NCBI GenBank assembly: GCA_023461275.1
Contig: JAEYMI010000038.1
Coordinates: forward strand, 62,001-126,000
Direction: 5' to 3'
Length of the DNA: 64,000 bases
From: Actinomycetes bacterium
Lineage (GTDB): Bacteria; Actinomycetota; Actinomycetes; Mycobacteriales; Mycobacteriaceae
Below are positions 33,595-41,075 of this stretch, in pieces. The notes beneath the pieces were generated by a model. That model was not told the origin of the DNA, did no database searches, and saw only the letters and a list, made by a program, of their open reading frames with translations. A program made the position numbers and the translations under genes. Numbering within the stretch: position 1 is the first letter of the stretch; each line of letters opens with the position of its first letter.

Positions 33595-34769
33595 CGTCGG
33601 AGTTGCACGAGGAGATGCTCGATCGCGTCCGTGACCGCCTGGCCGCCGACGAGGCCGAACCGACGGCGGGGGTGATCGCCGACGCCATCCGCGCCGAGGC
33701 GGGCGGTGTCCTGGGCGACACCGATGTGCTTGCCGCCCTGCGGTTTCTGCAGACCGAGTTGGTCGGTGCGGGCAAACTCGAGCAGTTGCTGTCGGACCCG
33801 GACGTGGCCGACGTTCTGGTCGTCGGCGCGGGCAATGTCTGGGTGGATCGCGGTGCCGGCCTGCAGCGCACCGCGATCACCTTCGACGACGAATCCGCCG
33901 TCCGGCGCCTCGCGACCCGACTCGCCCTGGGGGCGGGTAAGCGACTCGACGACGCCCAACCCTGGGTCGATGGGCAACTCGACGGTGTCGGTCGGCGCGG
34001 TCAATCGGTCCGGTTGCACGCGGTGCTGCCGCCGATCGCCGCCGACGGAACCTGCGTCTCCCTGCGCGTATTGCGCACGGCCACCATGGATCTGGACAGT
34101 CTCATCGGATCAGGTGCGATCCCTGACGACGCGGTCGAGCTACTGCGAACCGTCGTCGAACGACGCCTGGCCTTCCTGATCGTCGGAGGTACCGGGTCGG
34201 GAAAGACGACCCTACTCAATGCGCTGATCGGGACGATGCGCGCCTCCGAGCGAATCGTCTGCGTCGAGGATGCGCCCGAGCTGGCCCCCGATCATCCGCA
34301 TATCGTGCGGCTGGTGGCACGTACCGCGAATGTTGAAGGCGCGGGCGAGGTTCCGGTGCGGACCCTGGTCCGGCAGGCGCTGCGCATGCGACCCGACCGG
34401 ATCGTCGTCGGCGAGGTGCGCGGCGCCGAGGTGATCGACCTGCTGACCGCGTTGAACACCGGCCACGATGGATGTGCCGGTACGCTGCATGCCAACTCGA
34501 CCTCGGAGGTGCCGGCTCGCATGGAAGCGCTTGCCGCACTGGGCAGTATGGACCGTTCGGCGTTGCACAGCCAGCTCGCAGCGGCCGTCCACATCGTCCT
34601 CGGCGTCAGCCGATCCGGTTCCGGCACCAGGGGATTGGCCGAAATCGGCATGGTGGTGCGTGGCCCGGATGGGTTGGTGACCATCCGGCCGGTCTGGATG
34701 CGGTCGGTGGGTCGGACCGAGCACTGGCCGGCGTTCGAGGAGATGGTGGCGGCGAGGTCGCTGCGATGA
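33591..34769 (+). CDS. tadA: TadA/CpaF secretion ATPase
   Basis: A 392-residue type IV secretion/pilus ATPase (Rv3659c-type) starting with GTG. Walker A is LIVGGTGSGKTTLLNALIG near residues 196-213, the Asp box follows in RIVCVEDAPELAPDHPHIVRL, and Walker B is MRPDRIVVGEVRGAEVIDLLTALNTGHDGCAGTLHANS with the His box. It powers assembly of Flp/Tad pili. It is translationally coupled to TadZ upstream and TadB downstream by ATGA-type overlaps. Confidence 0.93.
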   Translation: MTSELHEEMLDRVRDRLAADEAEPTAGVIADAIRAEAGGVLGDTDVLAALRFLQTELVGAGKLEQLLSDPDVADVLVVGAGNVWVDRGAGLQRTAITFDDESAVRRLATRLALGAGKRLDDAQPWVDGQLDGVGRRGQSVRLHAVLPPIAADGTCVSLRVLRTATMDLDSLIGSGAIPDDAVELLRTVVERRLAFLIVGGTGSGKTTLLNALIGTMRASERIVCVEDAPELAPDHPHIVRLVARTANVEGAGEVPVRTLVRQALRMRPDRIVVGEVRGAEVIDLLTALNTGHDGCAGTLHANSTSEVPARMEALAALGSMDRSALHSQLAAAVHIVLGVSRSGSGTRGLAEIGMVVRGPDGLVTIRPVWMRSVGRTEHWPAFEEMVAARSLR

Positions 34770-35587
34770 TGCTGGTGACTGCCCCGTTGTTCGCGACGGC
34801 GTTGGCGGTACTGCTCTGGCCGGCGTCGCGCGCGGAGTTCCGCCTCGGTGAGCTGAAACGATCCGTGTCGTTGGGGCTGACGGGTGGTGGCGGACGGCGG
34901 ACGTGGTGGATCGGATTCGCGCTTCCGGCAGCGCTATTCGTGGTCCTCGGGTGGTCGGCGGCTGTGGTGTCGGCGATGGTTGGGGCGTTGGTGCTGCGCG
35001 CGGTACGACGCCGTCGGGCTGAGCGTGCCGCCGACGCGCACACCGCAGACCTGCTGACCGCGTTGTCGGTGATGATCGCTGAACTCGAGGTCGGGGCGCC
35101 GCCGCCGCGGGCGTGTGCGGTGGCGGCCGAGGAGGTCCGACGACGACGCGGGGCCGACGCCGAGATCGCCCGGAAACTGGCCGCGATGGCCGGGCGGGCC
35201 GAGCTCGGCGGCCGGGTGTGGGCATCGGAGCCCGCTGCGTCATCGTCGGTGATGTCGTGGGAGCGGATCGGGGTGGCGTGGCAGACGTCGGATTCCTATG
35301 GGCTGCCGATGGTGGAGTTGATGCGTTCGCTTCGGTCAGATGTGTTGTCCCGAAGGCAGTTTCGTGACCGTACGCGAGCCGGTCTGGCCGGTCCGCGGGC
35401 GACCGCCACCGTACTGGCCGGGTTGCCGATCCTTGGGATCGCGCTCGGGCAGGGGATCGGCGCGCATCCGTTGACCGTCCTCTTCTCGCCGGGACTCGGC
35501 GGGATTTTGTTCGTCGTCGGAACCGGGCTCGCGGCGGCCGGATTGCTGTGGTCGCAACGCATCACCGACAAGGTGCTGACCGGATGA
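34766..35587 (+). CDS. TadB-like inner-membrane platform protein
   Basis: A 273-residue protein with hydrophobic segments at the N-terminus (LFATALAVLLW and WWIGFALPAALFVVLGWSAAVVSAMVGALVLRAV) and C-terminus, and a cytosolic T2SSF-like helical domain containing LLTALSVMIAELEVGAPPPRACAVAAEE. It corresponds to Rv3658c. The start is the ATG that overlaps the TadA stop. With TadC it forms the membrane platform that TadA drives. Confidence 0.85.
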   Translation: MMLVTAPLFATALAVLLWPASRAEFRLGELKRSVSLGLTGGGGRRTWWIGFALPAALFVVLGWSAAVVSAMVGALVLRAVRRRRAERAADAHTADLLTALSVMIAELEVGAPPPRACAVAAEEVRRRRGADAEIARKLAAMAGRAELGGRVWASEPAASSSVMSWERIGVAWQTSDSYGLPMVELMRSLRSDVLSRRQFRDRTRAGLAGPRATATVLAGLPILGIALGQGIGAHPLTVLFSPGLGGILFVVGTGLAAAGLLWSQRITDKVLTG

Positions 35588-35612
35588 ACGCGGCGAAGAT
35601 AAGCGGGGCCGG

Positions 35613-36191
35613 ATGAGCGCGGCCATGGTGCTGGTCGGGCTGGCGGTGGTGTTGCTGACCTGGCCACCACCGCGGTGGCGGCTGAACCGTCTGAGTGTGG
35701 GGTTATCGGATGACCGATCGTCGGACCAGCAGGCTGCGTCGTCGGCCGACGATCCGCTGTCAGTGGCGGCAATGCTCGACGTCTTCGCCGTGTGTTTACG
35801 TGCCGGACTGCCGGTGGCCTCGGCCGTCGGAGCTGTGATCGATTCGGCGCCGGCAGATCTGCGTGGTCAGCTGCTACGCACAGCCGACCTGCTGACTCTT
35901 GGCGCCGACCCCGAACATGCCTGGGCCACAACGGAGTCCGATACCGTCTTCGACCAACTCGCGACTCTGGCCCGACGATCGGCGCGCGCCGGATCGTCAT
36001 TGGCCGGCGGCGTCGCCGAGCTCGCCGACGATACGCGCCAACGCGCACAGGATGATGCGGTCGCGGCAGCTGAACGCGCCGGGGTCGCGATCAGCGGACC
36101 GCTCGGCCTGTGCTTTCTGCCCGCTTTCGTCTGCCTCGGCATCGTGCCGGTGGTGATCGGATTGGCCGGCAACGCACTTGGCGGCCTCTGA
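35613..36191 (+). CDS. TadC-like type II secretion F-domain protein
   Basis: A 192-residue T2SSF protein (Rv3657c-type). LSVAAMLDVFAVCLRAGLPVASAVGAVIDSAPADLRGQLLRTADLLTLGADPEHAW is the F-domain helical pair, with C-terminal hydrophobic helices ISGPLGLCFLPAFVCLGIVPVVIGLAG. It lies 25 bases after TadB. In mycobacteria the pilin DUF4244 gene follows directly; here a 2.5-kb DHFR-like/TetR/NiCoT cassette intervenes. Confidence 0.85.
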   Translation: MSAAMVLVGLAVVLLTWPPPRWRLNRLSVGLSDDRSSDQQAASSADDPLSVAAMLDVFAVCLRAGLPVASAVGAVIDSAPADLRGQLLRTADLLTLGADPEHAWATTESDTVFDQLATLARRSARAGSSLAGGVAELADDTRQRAQDDAVAAAERAGVAISGPLGLCFLPAFVCLGIVPVVIGLAGNALGGL

Positions 36192-36251
36192 CGTCGCTGG
36201 GGGTAATGCTGGGCGTGGATTTGGTACAGCTCGGCGCTGACTGAGCGCGCG

Positions 36252-36827
36252 TCAGGGCAGCGCCCGTCGTGAGTACTCCTCGATGACGACGCCGGACTGA
36301 AATTTCCGATGACCGTTCGGCGTGAACTGTGTTGTCGACGCGTGGTGGTTGCCGAAGAGTGCGATGCCCGAACCGAAGACGATCGGGTGCCGCTTGAGCA
36401 CCAGACGATCGATCTCGGGTAGCAGCGTGCCCGCGAGCTGTCCCCCACCGCACAGCCAGATGTCGAGTCCCGGTTGCCCTTTGAGTAGCTGAACGGAGGT
36501 GAGTGGGTCGGCGGTCGGCTCGATCTCAGGGTCGAGTTCTCGGGCCTGCCGCGTCGCGACCACCTGCCGCAGATGTGGGTACGGGCTCGCGATGCCGGCG
36601 TCGAGCGCCGGAATCATGGTGTTCCAACCCATGACCACCGTGTCGAAACGAGTGCCCGGTGGTTCGATTCCGAGCGCGGTGAGTGCGTGCACCGGGAGGG
36701 CGTCGGCGTAGTCGCCGAGGATCGCTGATGAGTGATCACCGTCGGCGATGAACGCGTCAAAGCCTCCTTCTGGGTCGGCGATGAAGCCGTCAAGGCTGAC
36801 GGCGACGTAGTAGACGAGCTCTCGCAT
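36252..36827 (-). CDS. Dihydrofolate reductase family (RibD-C-like) protein
   Basis: A 191-residue protein starting MRELVYYVAVSLDGFIADPEGGFDAF, the standard start of the DHFR/RibD C-terminal-domain family. ...TVVMGWNTMIPALDAG and LDIWLCGGGQLAGTLLPEIDRLVLKRHPIVFGSGIALF give the NADPH-binding strands. Most such proteins are uncharacterised reductases rather than folate enzymes. The gene is divergent from a TetR gene across a double palindromic operator, so that regulator probably controls it. Confidence 0.87.
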   Translation of the reverse strand: MRELVYYVAVSLDGFIADPEGGFDAFIADGDHSSAILGDYADALPVHALTALGIEPPGTRFDTVVMGWNTMIPALDAGIASPYPHLRQVVATRQARELDPEIEPTADPLTSVQLLKGQPGLDIWLCGGGQLAGTLLPEIDRLVLKRHPIVFGSGIALFGNHHASTTQFTPNGHRKFQSGVVIEEYSRRALP

Positions 36828-36845
36828 GCGGGACTCCCTCCATTA

Positions 36846-36888
36846 ACCACGACATCTGTCGTGATTAATGTACGACAGATGTCGTGGT
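36846..36888. promoter_or_regulatory. Twin TetR operators between divergent genes
   Basis: ACGACA-TC-TGTCGT (36849-36862) and ACGACA-GA-TGTCGT (36872-36885) are two palindromes that also form one 17-base-arm inverted repeat (36846-36862 with 36872-36888). They lie between the DHFR-like gene and the TetR gene. Confidence 0.78.
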
Positions 36889-36904
36889 ATTGCTAGAGTG
36901 AGGC

Positions 36905-37471
36905 ATGGCTCGCAACGATGAACGACGTTCCGCGCTCGCCGACGCCGGAATCCGTGTGCTCGCAGAAGAAGGCGCGCGCGGGCTCACTCATCGCGCTGTC
37001 GATGCAGCGGCAGGCACGCCGCGCGGCACGTCGTCGAACTACTTCGCGACCCGCGACGATCTCATCGCAGCGCTGGTGTCGCGGATCGAGGAGCGCCTCA
37101 CGCCGAACGCGGAAACACTTGCGTCACTGGCAGATCGGGTACCGGATCGTGCGCTGTTCGCCGATTACATCCGGGATGTGGTGCGGCGATTGAGTGCGGA
37201 TCGCGAGGTGACACTCGCCTTGTTCGAACTGCGACTCGAGGCGTCGAGAAAGCCGGCGGTCGCAGAGGCGCTCGGTGCCTGGCGTCGACGGACATTCGCC
37301 GACGACGTCGCGTTCAATAAGACTGCTGGTCTACCGGGCGGACGCGCCGAACTGGCGATGTTCCACTACGCGATCGACGGGCTGATCCTGGACCGGCTCA
37401 CGGTGTCCATCGATCCGGAAGTGTCGACCGACGAGGTCGTCGACGATCTGGTGAACCGAATCCTGCGATGA
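36905..37471 (+). CDS. TetR family transcriptional regulator
   Basis: A 188-residue regulator. The HTH is ALADAGIRVLAEEGARGLTHRAVDAAAGTPRGTSSNYFATRDDLIAALVSRIEERL, in the TetR-N pattern. The C-terminal domain is helical with FHYAIDGLILDRLTV near its end. Two palindromic operators lie just upstream, shared with the divergent DHFR-like gene. It converges with the nickel/cobalt permease gene, whose promoter carries a related GACATCTGTC core (38611-38620). Ligand unknown. Confidence 0.88.
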   Translation: MARNDERRSALADAGIRVLAEEGARGLTHRAVDAAAGTPRGTSSNYFATRDDLIAALVSRIEERLTPNAETLASLADRVPDRALFADYIRDVVRRLSADREVTLALFELRLEASRKPAVAEALGAWRRRTFADDVAFNKTAGLPGGRAELAMFHYAIDGLILDRLTVSIDPEVSTDEVVDDLVNRILR

Positions 37472-37480
37472 CGGGTCTGA

Positions 37481-38587
37481 TCAGCTTCGCTGTTCGGCTG
37501 TCCACCGATTCTCGATATCCCCGAATCGCCACGCGGCCAACGCGATCAGCCACGACACCAGGAACAGGCCGACGATCACGTAGCCGGCGTAGTCGAGATT
37601 GATGTCGGCGACCGCGGCGAATGGCCCGCTGGTGATGTCGAGTCGGTTGGCGAGGACACCGACGAGCTGGATGGTGCCGATCACCAGGGCAACCGCGACC
37701 GAGATCGACGTGATGGTCATGTTGTAGAAGATCTTGCGGACCGGCTTGGCGAAGGCCCAGCCGTAGGCGTAGTTCATGAAAACGCCGTCGGTGGTGTCCA
37801 TCAGGCACATACCGGCGGCAAAAAGGATGGGCAACACCAGGATTGCGTAGAACGGCAGGCTGAACGCCGCAGCGCCGCCGGCAAGCACCAGCAGGCCGAT
37901 CTCGGTCGCGGTGTCGAAACCGAGGCCGAACAACACGCCGACCGGATAGATCTGCCATGGCTTGGTGATCGACTTGGTGAGCCCGCCGAGGAAGCGGTTC
38001 ATGAAACCGCGTGAGTCGAGTTGCCGCTCGAGTTCGGCCTCGTCGAAGCGGCCTTGCCGCAGCTCCCGGAAGACTCGCAGAATTCCCAGCAGTGCAATGA
38101 GATTCAGGATGCCGATGACCCACAGGAACACTCCGGAGACCGACGGTCCGATGAGTCCGGTGATGGTGTGCAGCGTGGAGTCGTCGTTCTCGATCGGGCC
38201 GACGAGGGCGCGCACACCGAGGGCCAGCAGGAGCGACAGCGCGAACACGATCGTCGAATGTCCCAGGGAGAACCAGAAACCCACCGACAGTGGTTGACGA
38301 TTCCCCTTCGTCTCGACGTTGTCGGCGATCAGCTTGCGGGTGGTGTTGTCGATGGCGGCGATGTGGTCGGCGTCGAAGGCGTGGCGCATGCCGAGCGTGT
38401 AGGCGAGGATGCCGACTCCGACGGTGAAGACCGGATGATCGCCGCCGAGCTCGAAATGCTGCGGCGCCACCAGCCCGAACAGCACACCGAAACCGACGAC
38501 GTGTAGCGCGATGATGAATCCATACATGCCGATCAACGACGTCCGGTCGGCACGGGAGAGGCTCTGCCGGAAATCCTGGAGCTGCAT
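37481..38587 (-). CDS. NiCoT family nickel/cobalt permease (HoxN/NixA type)
   Basis: A 368-residue, eight-helix transition-metal permease. The signature in helix II is LGMRHAFDADHIAAIDNTTRKL, and further family motifs are GFWFSLGHSTIVFAL, VGVLFGLGFDTATEIGLL and LPILFAAGMCLMDTTDGVFMNYAYGWAF. It imports Ni2+ or Co2+ for urease, hydrogenase or cobalamin; the target enzyme is not in the window. The start MQLQDFRQ was chosen over an upstream frame that crosses the promoter. A 20-base near-palindrome ATCTGTCCACGTGAACAGAT is centred about 37 bases upstream of the ATG. Confidence 0.92.
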   Translation of the reverse strand: MQLQDFRQSLSRADRTSLIGMYGFIIALHVVGFGVLFGLVAPQHFELGGDHPVFTVGVGILAYTLGMRHAFDADHIAAIDNTTRKLIADNVETKGNRQPLSVGFWFSLGHSTIVFALSLLLALGVRALVGPIENDDSTLHTITGLIGPSVSGVFLWVIGILNLIALLGILRVFRELRQGRFDEAELERQLDSRGFMNRFLGGLTKSITKPWQIYPVGVLFGLGFDTATEIGLLVLAGGAAAFSLPFYAILVLPILFAAGMCLMDTTDGVFMNYAYGWAFAKPVRKIFYNMTITSISVAVALVIGTIQLVGVLANRLDITSGPFAAVADINLDYAGYVIVGLFLVSWLIALAAWRFGDIENRWTAEQRS

Positions 38588-38610
38588 CGGCTCACCGTAA
38601 CCTCGGCCTC

Positions 38611-38633
38611 GACATCTGTCCACGTGAACAGAT
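38611..38633. promoter_or_regulatory. Palindrome in front of the nickel/cobalt permease
   Basis: ATCTGTCCACGTGAACAGAT (38614-38633) is palindromic except for one base pair. It starts with GACATCTGTC (38611-38620), the core of the TetR operator at 36849-36862, so the same regulator may act here. A metal-sensing repressor is the alternative. Confidence 0.5.
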
Positions 38634-38723
38634 AAGCAACCGACACGCGATGGATCCGACGGCCGACTCGTTGCGTCTGATCTTGTAACGGCGCATTCGG
38701 CGTCGCGAGAGATCGGAGAACCT

Positions 38724-38881
38724 GTGTCACAAGAAGTCCTGTCACAAGAAGTTCTGTCACCAGAAGCGACGTCGCAAGACGCATTGGCAGAGCACGATCG
38801 TCGGCTGTCCGTCGTAGACCGGGTCCGCGGCGAAATGCTGCGCCTGATGACCGACGACGCCGGTATGTCCACGGCTGAATA
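38724..38881 (+). pseudogene. DUF4244 Tad pilin gene, 5' fragment interrupted by an integrated element
   Basis: The first 52 codons and part of codon 53 of a DUF4244 (Rv3656c-type) pilin. It starts with GTG and three copies of a 15-base unit (SQEVL-SQEVL-SPEA) and ends ...LMTDDAGMSTAE plus the TA of a Tyr codon. The segment before the hydrophobic domain includes the conserved MSTAEYA. Downstream, the frame runs into element DNA as a chimeric tail (VVQYYTPAVPSL...) that stops at 39281 and overlaps the integrase gene in another frame. The missing hydrophobic core is at 48039-48164. Joining the two at TA gives an uninterrupted 93-residue protein. Confidence 0.9.
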
Positions 38882-38906
38882 CGCGGTGGTTCAGTATTAC
38901 ACCCCT
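38880..38906. other. attL: left junction of the integrated element
   Basis: The shared dinucleotide TA is at 38880-38881. To its left is pilin sequence. To its right is the phage arm CGCGGTGGTTCAGTA, ending in TTACACCCCT (38897-38906). The reverse complement of 38880-38906 matches the element's right arm (48014-48040) over its first ten and last six bases, as expected for the two halves of a palindromic attP. Confidence 0.85.
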
Positions 38907-38922
38907 GCCGTACCATCACTTC

Positions 38923-40539
38923 ATGAGGAACCACCGCGCCCTGATCGTCGTCCGTCTGTCACGGGTCACCGAAGCCACGACCAGCCCAGAACGCCAGCTA
39001 GAAGCCTGTCGGACGCTCTGCGAACAGCGCGGGTACGAAGTCGTCGGTGTGGCCGAAGACCTGGACGTGTCGGCGGGCAAGACCTCACCGTTCGACCGTC
39101 CGCAACTGGGCCGCTGGCTGGACGATCCCACACGGTACGACGTGATCGTGTTCTACCGGATGGACCGGCTGGTTCGTCGTCTGCTGGACCTCGCGGACGT
39201 GATCCGGTGGGCGCAACAGCACAATGTCGCCATCGTGTCCGCTACGGAGTCGTTCCTGGACCTGACCGCCCCGTTCGGTGACATCATCGCGCTACTGGTC
39301 GCCAAGGTCGCTGAGATGGAACTGGAAGCCATCAGCGACCGGAACGCTTCGGCCTTCAGGCACAACTTCCGAGCGGGCAAGTGGCGCGGCGGGATTCCGC
39401 CGTGGGGGTATCTGCCACAGAAGGACGACAGCGGCGAATGGCGACTGGTCCAGGACCCCGAGCAGGTCGAACTGATCCACGAAGTCGTAGAGCGGGTGCT
39501 GGCCGGGGAACCGTTGCGCGCCATCGCTCATGACCTGACCGACCGGCACGTTCTGACGACGAAAGACCGCTTCGCTCAGTACAAGGGCCGCGAAGTGAAG
39601 GGGTACGAGTGGCGTTCGGCCCCGCTGAAGCGCGCTCTAACGTCGCCCACGCTGTTGGGCCGGATGGTGACCCGCGAACCGCTGTTGGACGCCCAGGGGA
39701 ACCCACAGCGTGACTCCCGGGGCCACCGCGTACTGGGACCGGAAACGATGGTGGTCGGTGAAGACGGTTCGCCGGTTGTCCGTGCTGAGCCGATCATCAC
39801 CCGCGACATGTTCGAGCGGGTCGGCGTCGAACTGTCGGGCCGGGAGAACCGGAAGGAACCCACGAAGCGGAGTTCGGGCCTGTTGCTTCGGGTCATCTAC
39901 TGCGGGGTGTGTGGCCGTCCTGCCTATCGCCTGAAGGGTGGCCAGGGCAGGAAGCCCCGATACCGTTGTGCCTCAGCACAATACAAGGACCAGTGCGACA
40001 ACCGGACGATCAGCCTTGAGTGGGCAGACGCCGAAATCGAACGCCGGGTATTGGAGAACATGGGGCCGATGGAACGCCGGAAGCGCGTCTGGTTCGCCGG
40101 TAACGACCACACCAACGAACTGGCCGAGGTGAACGACCTACTGGCCGACCTGACCGACCAACTGGGTACCGGGGCCTTCAAGCGCGGCACACCCCAGCGT
40201 GAACGGCTCGATAAGCGAATTGCCGCCCTGACCGAACGCCAGGCCGATCTGTCGGCCACGCCGAACGAACCAGCGGGGTGGCGATACGAGCCGACCGGCG
40301 AACTGTTCGCGGACTGGTGGGCCGACCAAGACACCGAAGCGAAGAACATCTGGCTCCGTCAGATGAACTTCCGCGTCGTGTACAAGTCCCACACCGAGAA
40401 TGGTCGAACAATCCTCGATCAATTCGAGTTGGACGGCGACCTGGAAATGAACCTGGACGCCGATCAGCTATTCGGCGTGTTCGCTGATCTGCCCGACATT
40501 CTGGGCGACCTTGGCGATATGGCCGCACTGGAAGAATAG
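38923..40539 (+). CDS. int: Large serine integrase (Bxb1-like)
   Basis: A 538-residue large serine recombinase. The catalytic Ser is S13 in ALIVVRLSRVTEATTSPERQLEACRTLCEQRGYEVVGVAEDLDVSAGK, very like the start of mycobacteriophage Bxb1 integrase. The resolvase domain ends near VAEMELEAISDRNASAFRHN. The recombinase domain then has GKWRGGIPPWGYLP. The zinc ribbon is YCGVCGRPAYRLKGGQGRKPRYRCASAQYKDQC, followed by a coiled coil (ELAEVNDLLADLTDQL) and a C-terminal tail about 40 residues longer than Bxb1. The ATG lies 17 bases inside attL, the usual place for an integrase gene. It should catalyse attP x attB recombination without host factors. Confidence 0.95.
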   Translation: MRNHRALIVVRLSRVTEATTSPERQLEACRTLCEQRGYEVVGVAEDLDVSAGKTSPFDRPQLGRWLDDPTRYDVIVFYRMDRLVRRLLDLADVIRWAQQHNVAIVSATESFLDLTAPFGDIIALLVAKVAEMELEAISDRNASAFRHNFRAGKWRGGIPPWGYLPQKDDSGEWRLVQDPEQVELIHEVVERVLAGEPLRAIAHDLTDRHVLTTKDRFAQYKGREVKGYEWRSAPLKRALTSPTLLGRMVTREPLLDAQGNPQRDSRGHRVLGPETMVVGEDGSPVVRAEPIITRDMFERVGVELSGRENRKEPTKRSSGLLLRVIYCGVCGRPAYRLKGGQGRKPRYRCASAQYKDQCDNRTISLEWADAEIERRVLENMGPMERRKRVWFAGNDHTNELAEVNDLLADLTDQLGTGAFKRGTPQRERLDKRIAALTERQADLSATPNEPAGWRYEPTGELFADWWADQDTEAKNIWLRQMNFRVVYKSHTENGRTILDQFELDGDLEMNLDADQLFGVFADLPDILGDLGDMAALEE

Positions 40540-40564
40540 GCGCTGGTCACACGGTAATTGAGAC

Positions 40565-40623
40565 GGCATGTGTTTTGATTAGTTCATCGACAACCCCACA
40601 CGGGAAGGAAATGAACACATGCC
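40565..40623 (+). promoter_or_regulatory. Inverted repeat spanning the start of the HTH gene
   Basis: GGCATGTGTT (40565-40574) and AACACATGCC (40614-40623) are perfect complements. The right arm contains the ATG of the HTH gene and the loop holds its GGAAGGA ribosome site. It could be an operator pair or an mRNA structure limiting translation. Confidence 0.5.
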
Positions 40624-40888
40624 GGAACGTCTATACACCGTCGCGGAAGCGGCGGAATACCTCGGAATATCGCCGGTCACCGTGAAGCGGTATATCCGCA
40701 CAGGAATGCTCAATTCGGTGAAGTTCGGCCACCAGCGGAGGGTCGGGGAATCCGACCTGACCGCGTTCATCGACGCCGCCAGGACCGCCCCGGCGACCCC
40801 CAAGACCGGGCCGAAGACACCCCTTCAGATGGCCCGTGAGCTGGGCATATCCCTCGCGGAAGCCAAGAAGCGGATGGGCGCGGCATGA
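40619..40888 (+). CDS. Excisionase-family helix-turn-helix protein
   Basis: An 89-residue DNA-binding protein. MPERLYTVAEAAEYLGISPVTVKRYIRTGMLNSVKFGHQRRVGESDLTAFIDAAR is the MerR-like winged HTH of the excisionase/HTH_17 family. The C-terminal MARELGISLAEAKKRMGAA adds a second short helical element. Directly after the integrase gene, it is a candidate recombination directionality factor, though RDFs of serine integrases are not conserved in sequence and it could equally regulate element genes. A strong hairpin follows at 40905-40945. Confidence 0.8.
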   Translation: MPERLYTVAEAAEYLGISPVTVKRYIRTGMLNSVKFGHQRRVGESDLTAFIDAARTAPATPKTGPKTPLQMARELGISLAEAKKRMGAA

Positions 40889-40904
40889 CCCCCAGAAATG
40901 CGAG

Positions 40905-40945
40905 ACACCCCCGCTAAGAAAGTGGAGGAAATCCAGCGGGGGTGT
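40905..40945 (+). terminator. Terminator after the integrase/HTH unit
   Basis: ACACCCCCGCT (40905-40915) and AGCGGGGGTGT (40935-40945) form a perfect 11-base stem with a 19-base loop. It separates the integrase/HTH module from the replication and capsid genes. Confidence 0.85.
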
Positions 40946-41075
40946 TCGCAAAGGGCGGGCATCAACCGTCCGCCGCCGATGTTATCACAGTCTTCTGGTA
41001 GGATCGCGGACAAAGGAACCACGCTACAACTGAATACCGATACGGGCATCAAACCGAGTAGAAAGTGGAAGTAGC

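Noticed and set aside
38724..39281. Chimeric 185-codon frame from the pilin start into the element
   Set aside because: After the junction the frame is a shadow of the integrase gene. It may be translated but is not an evolved gene.
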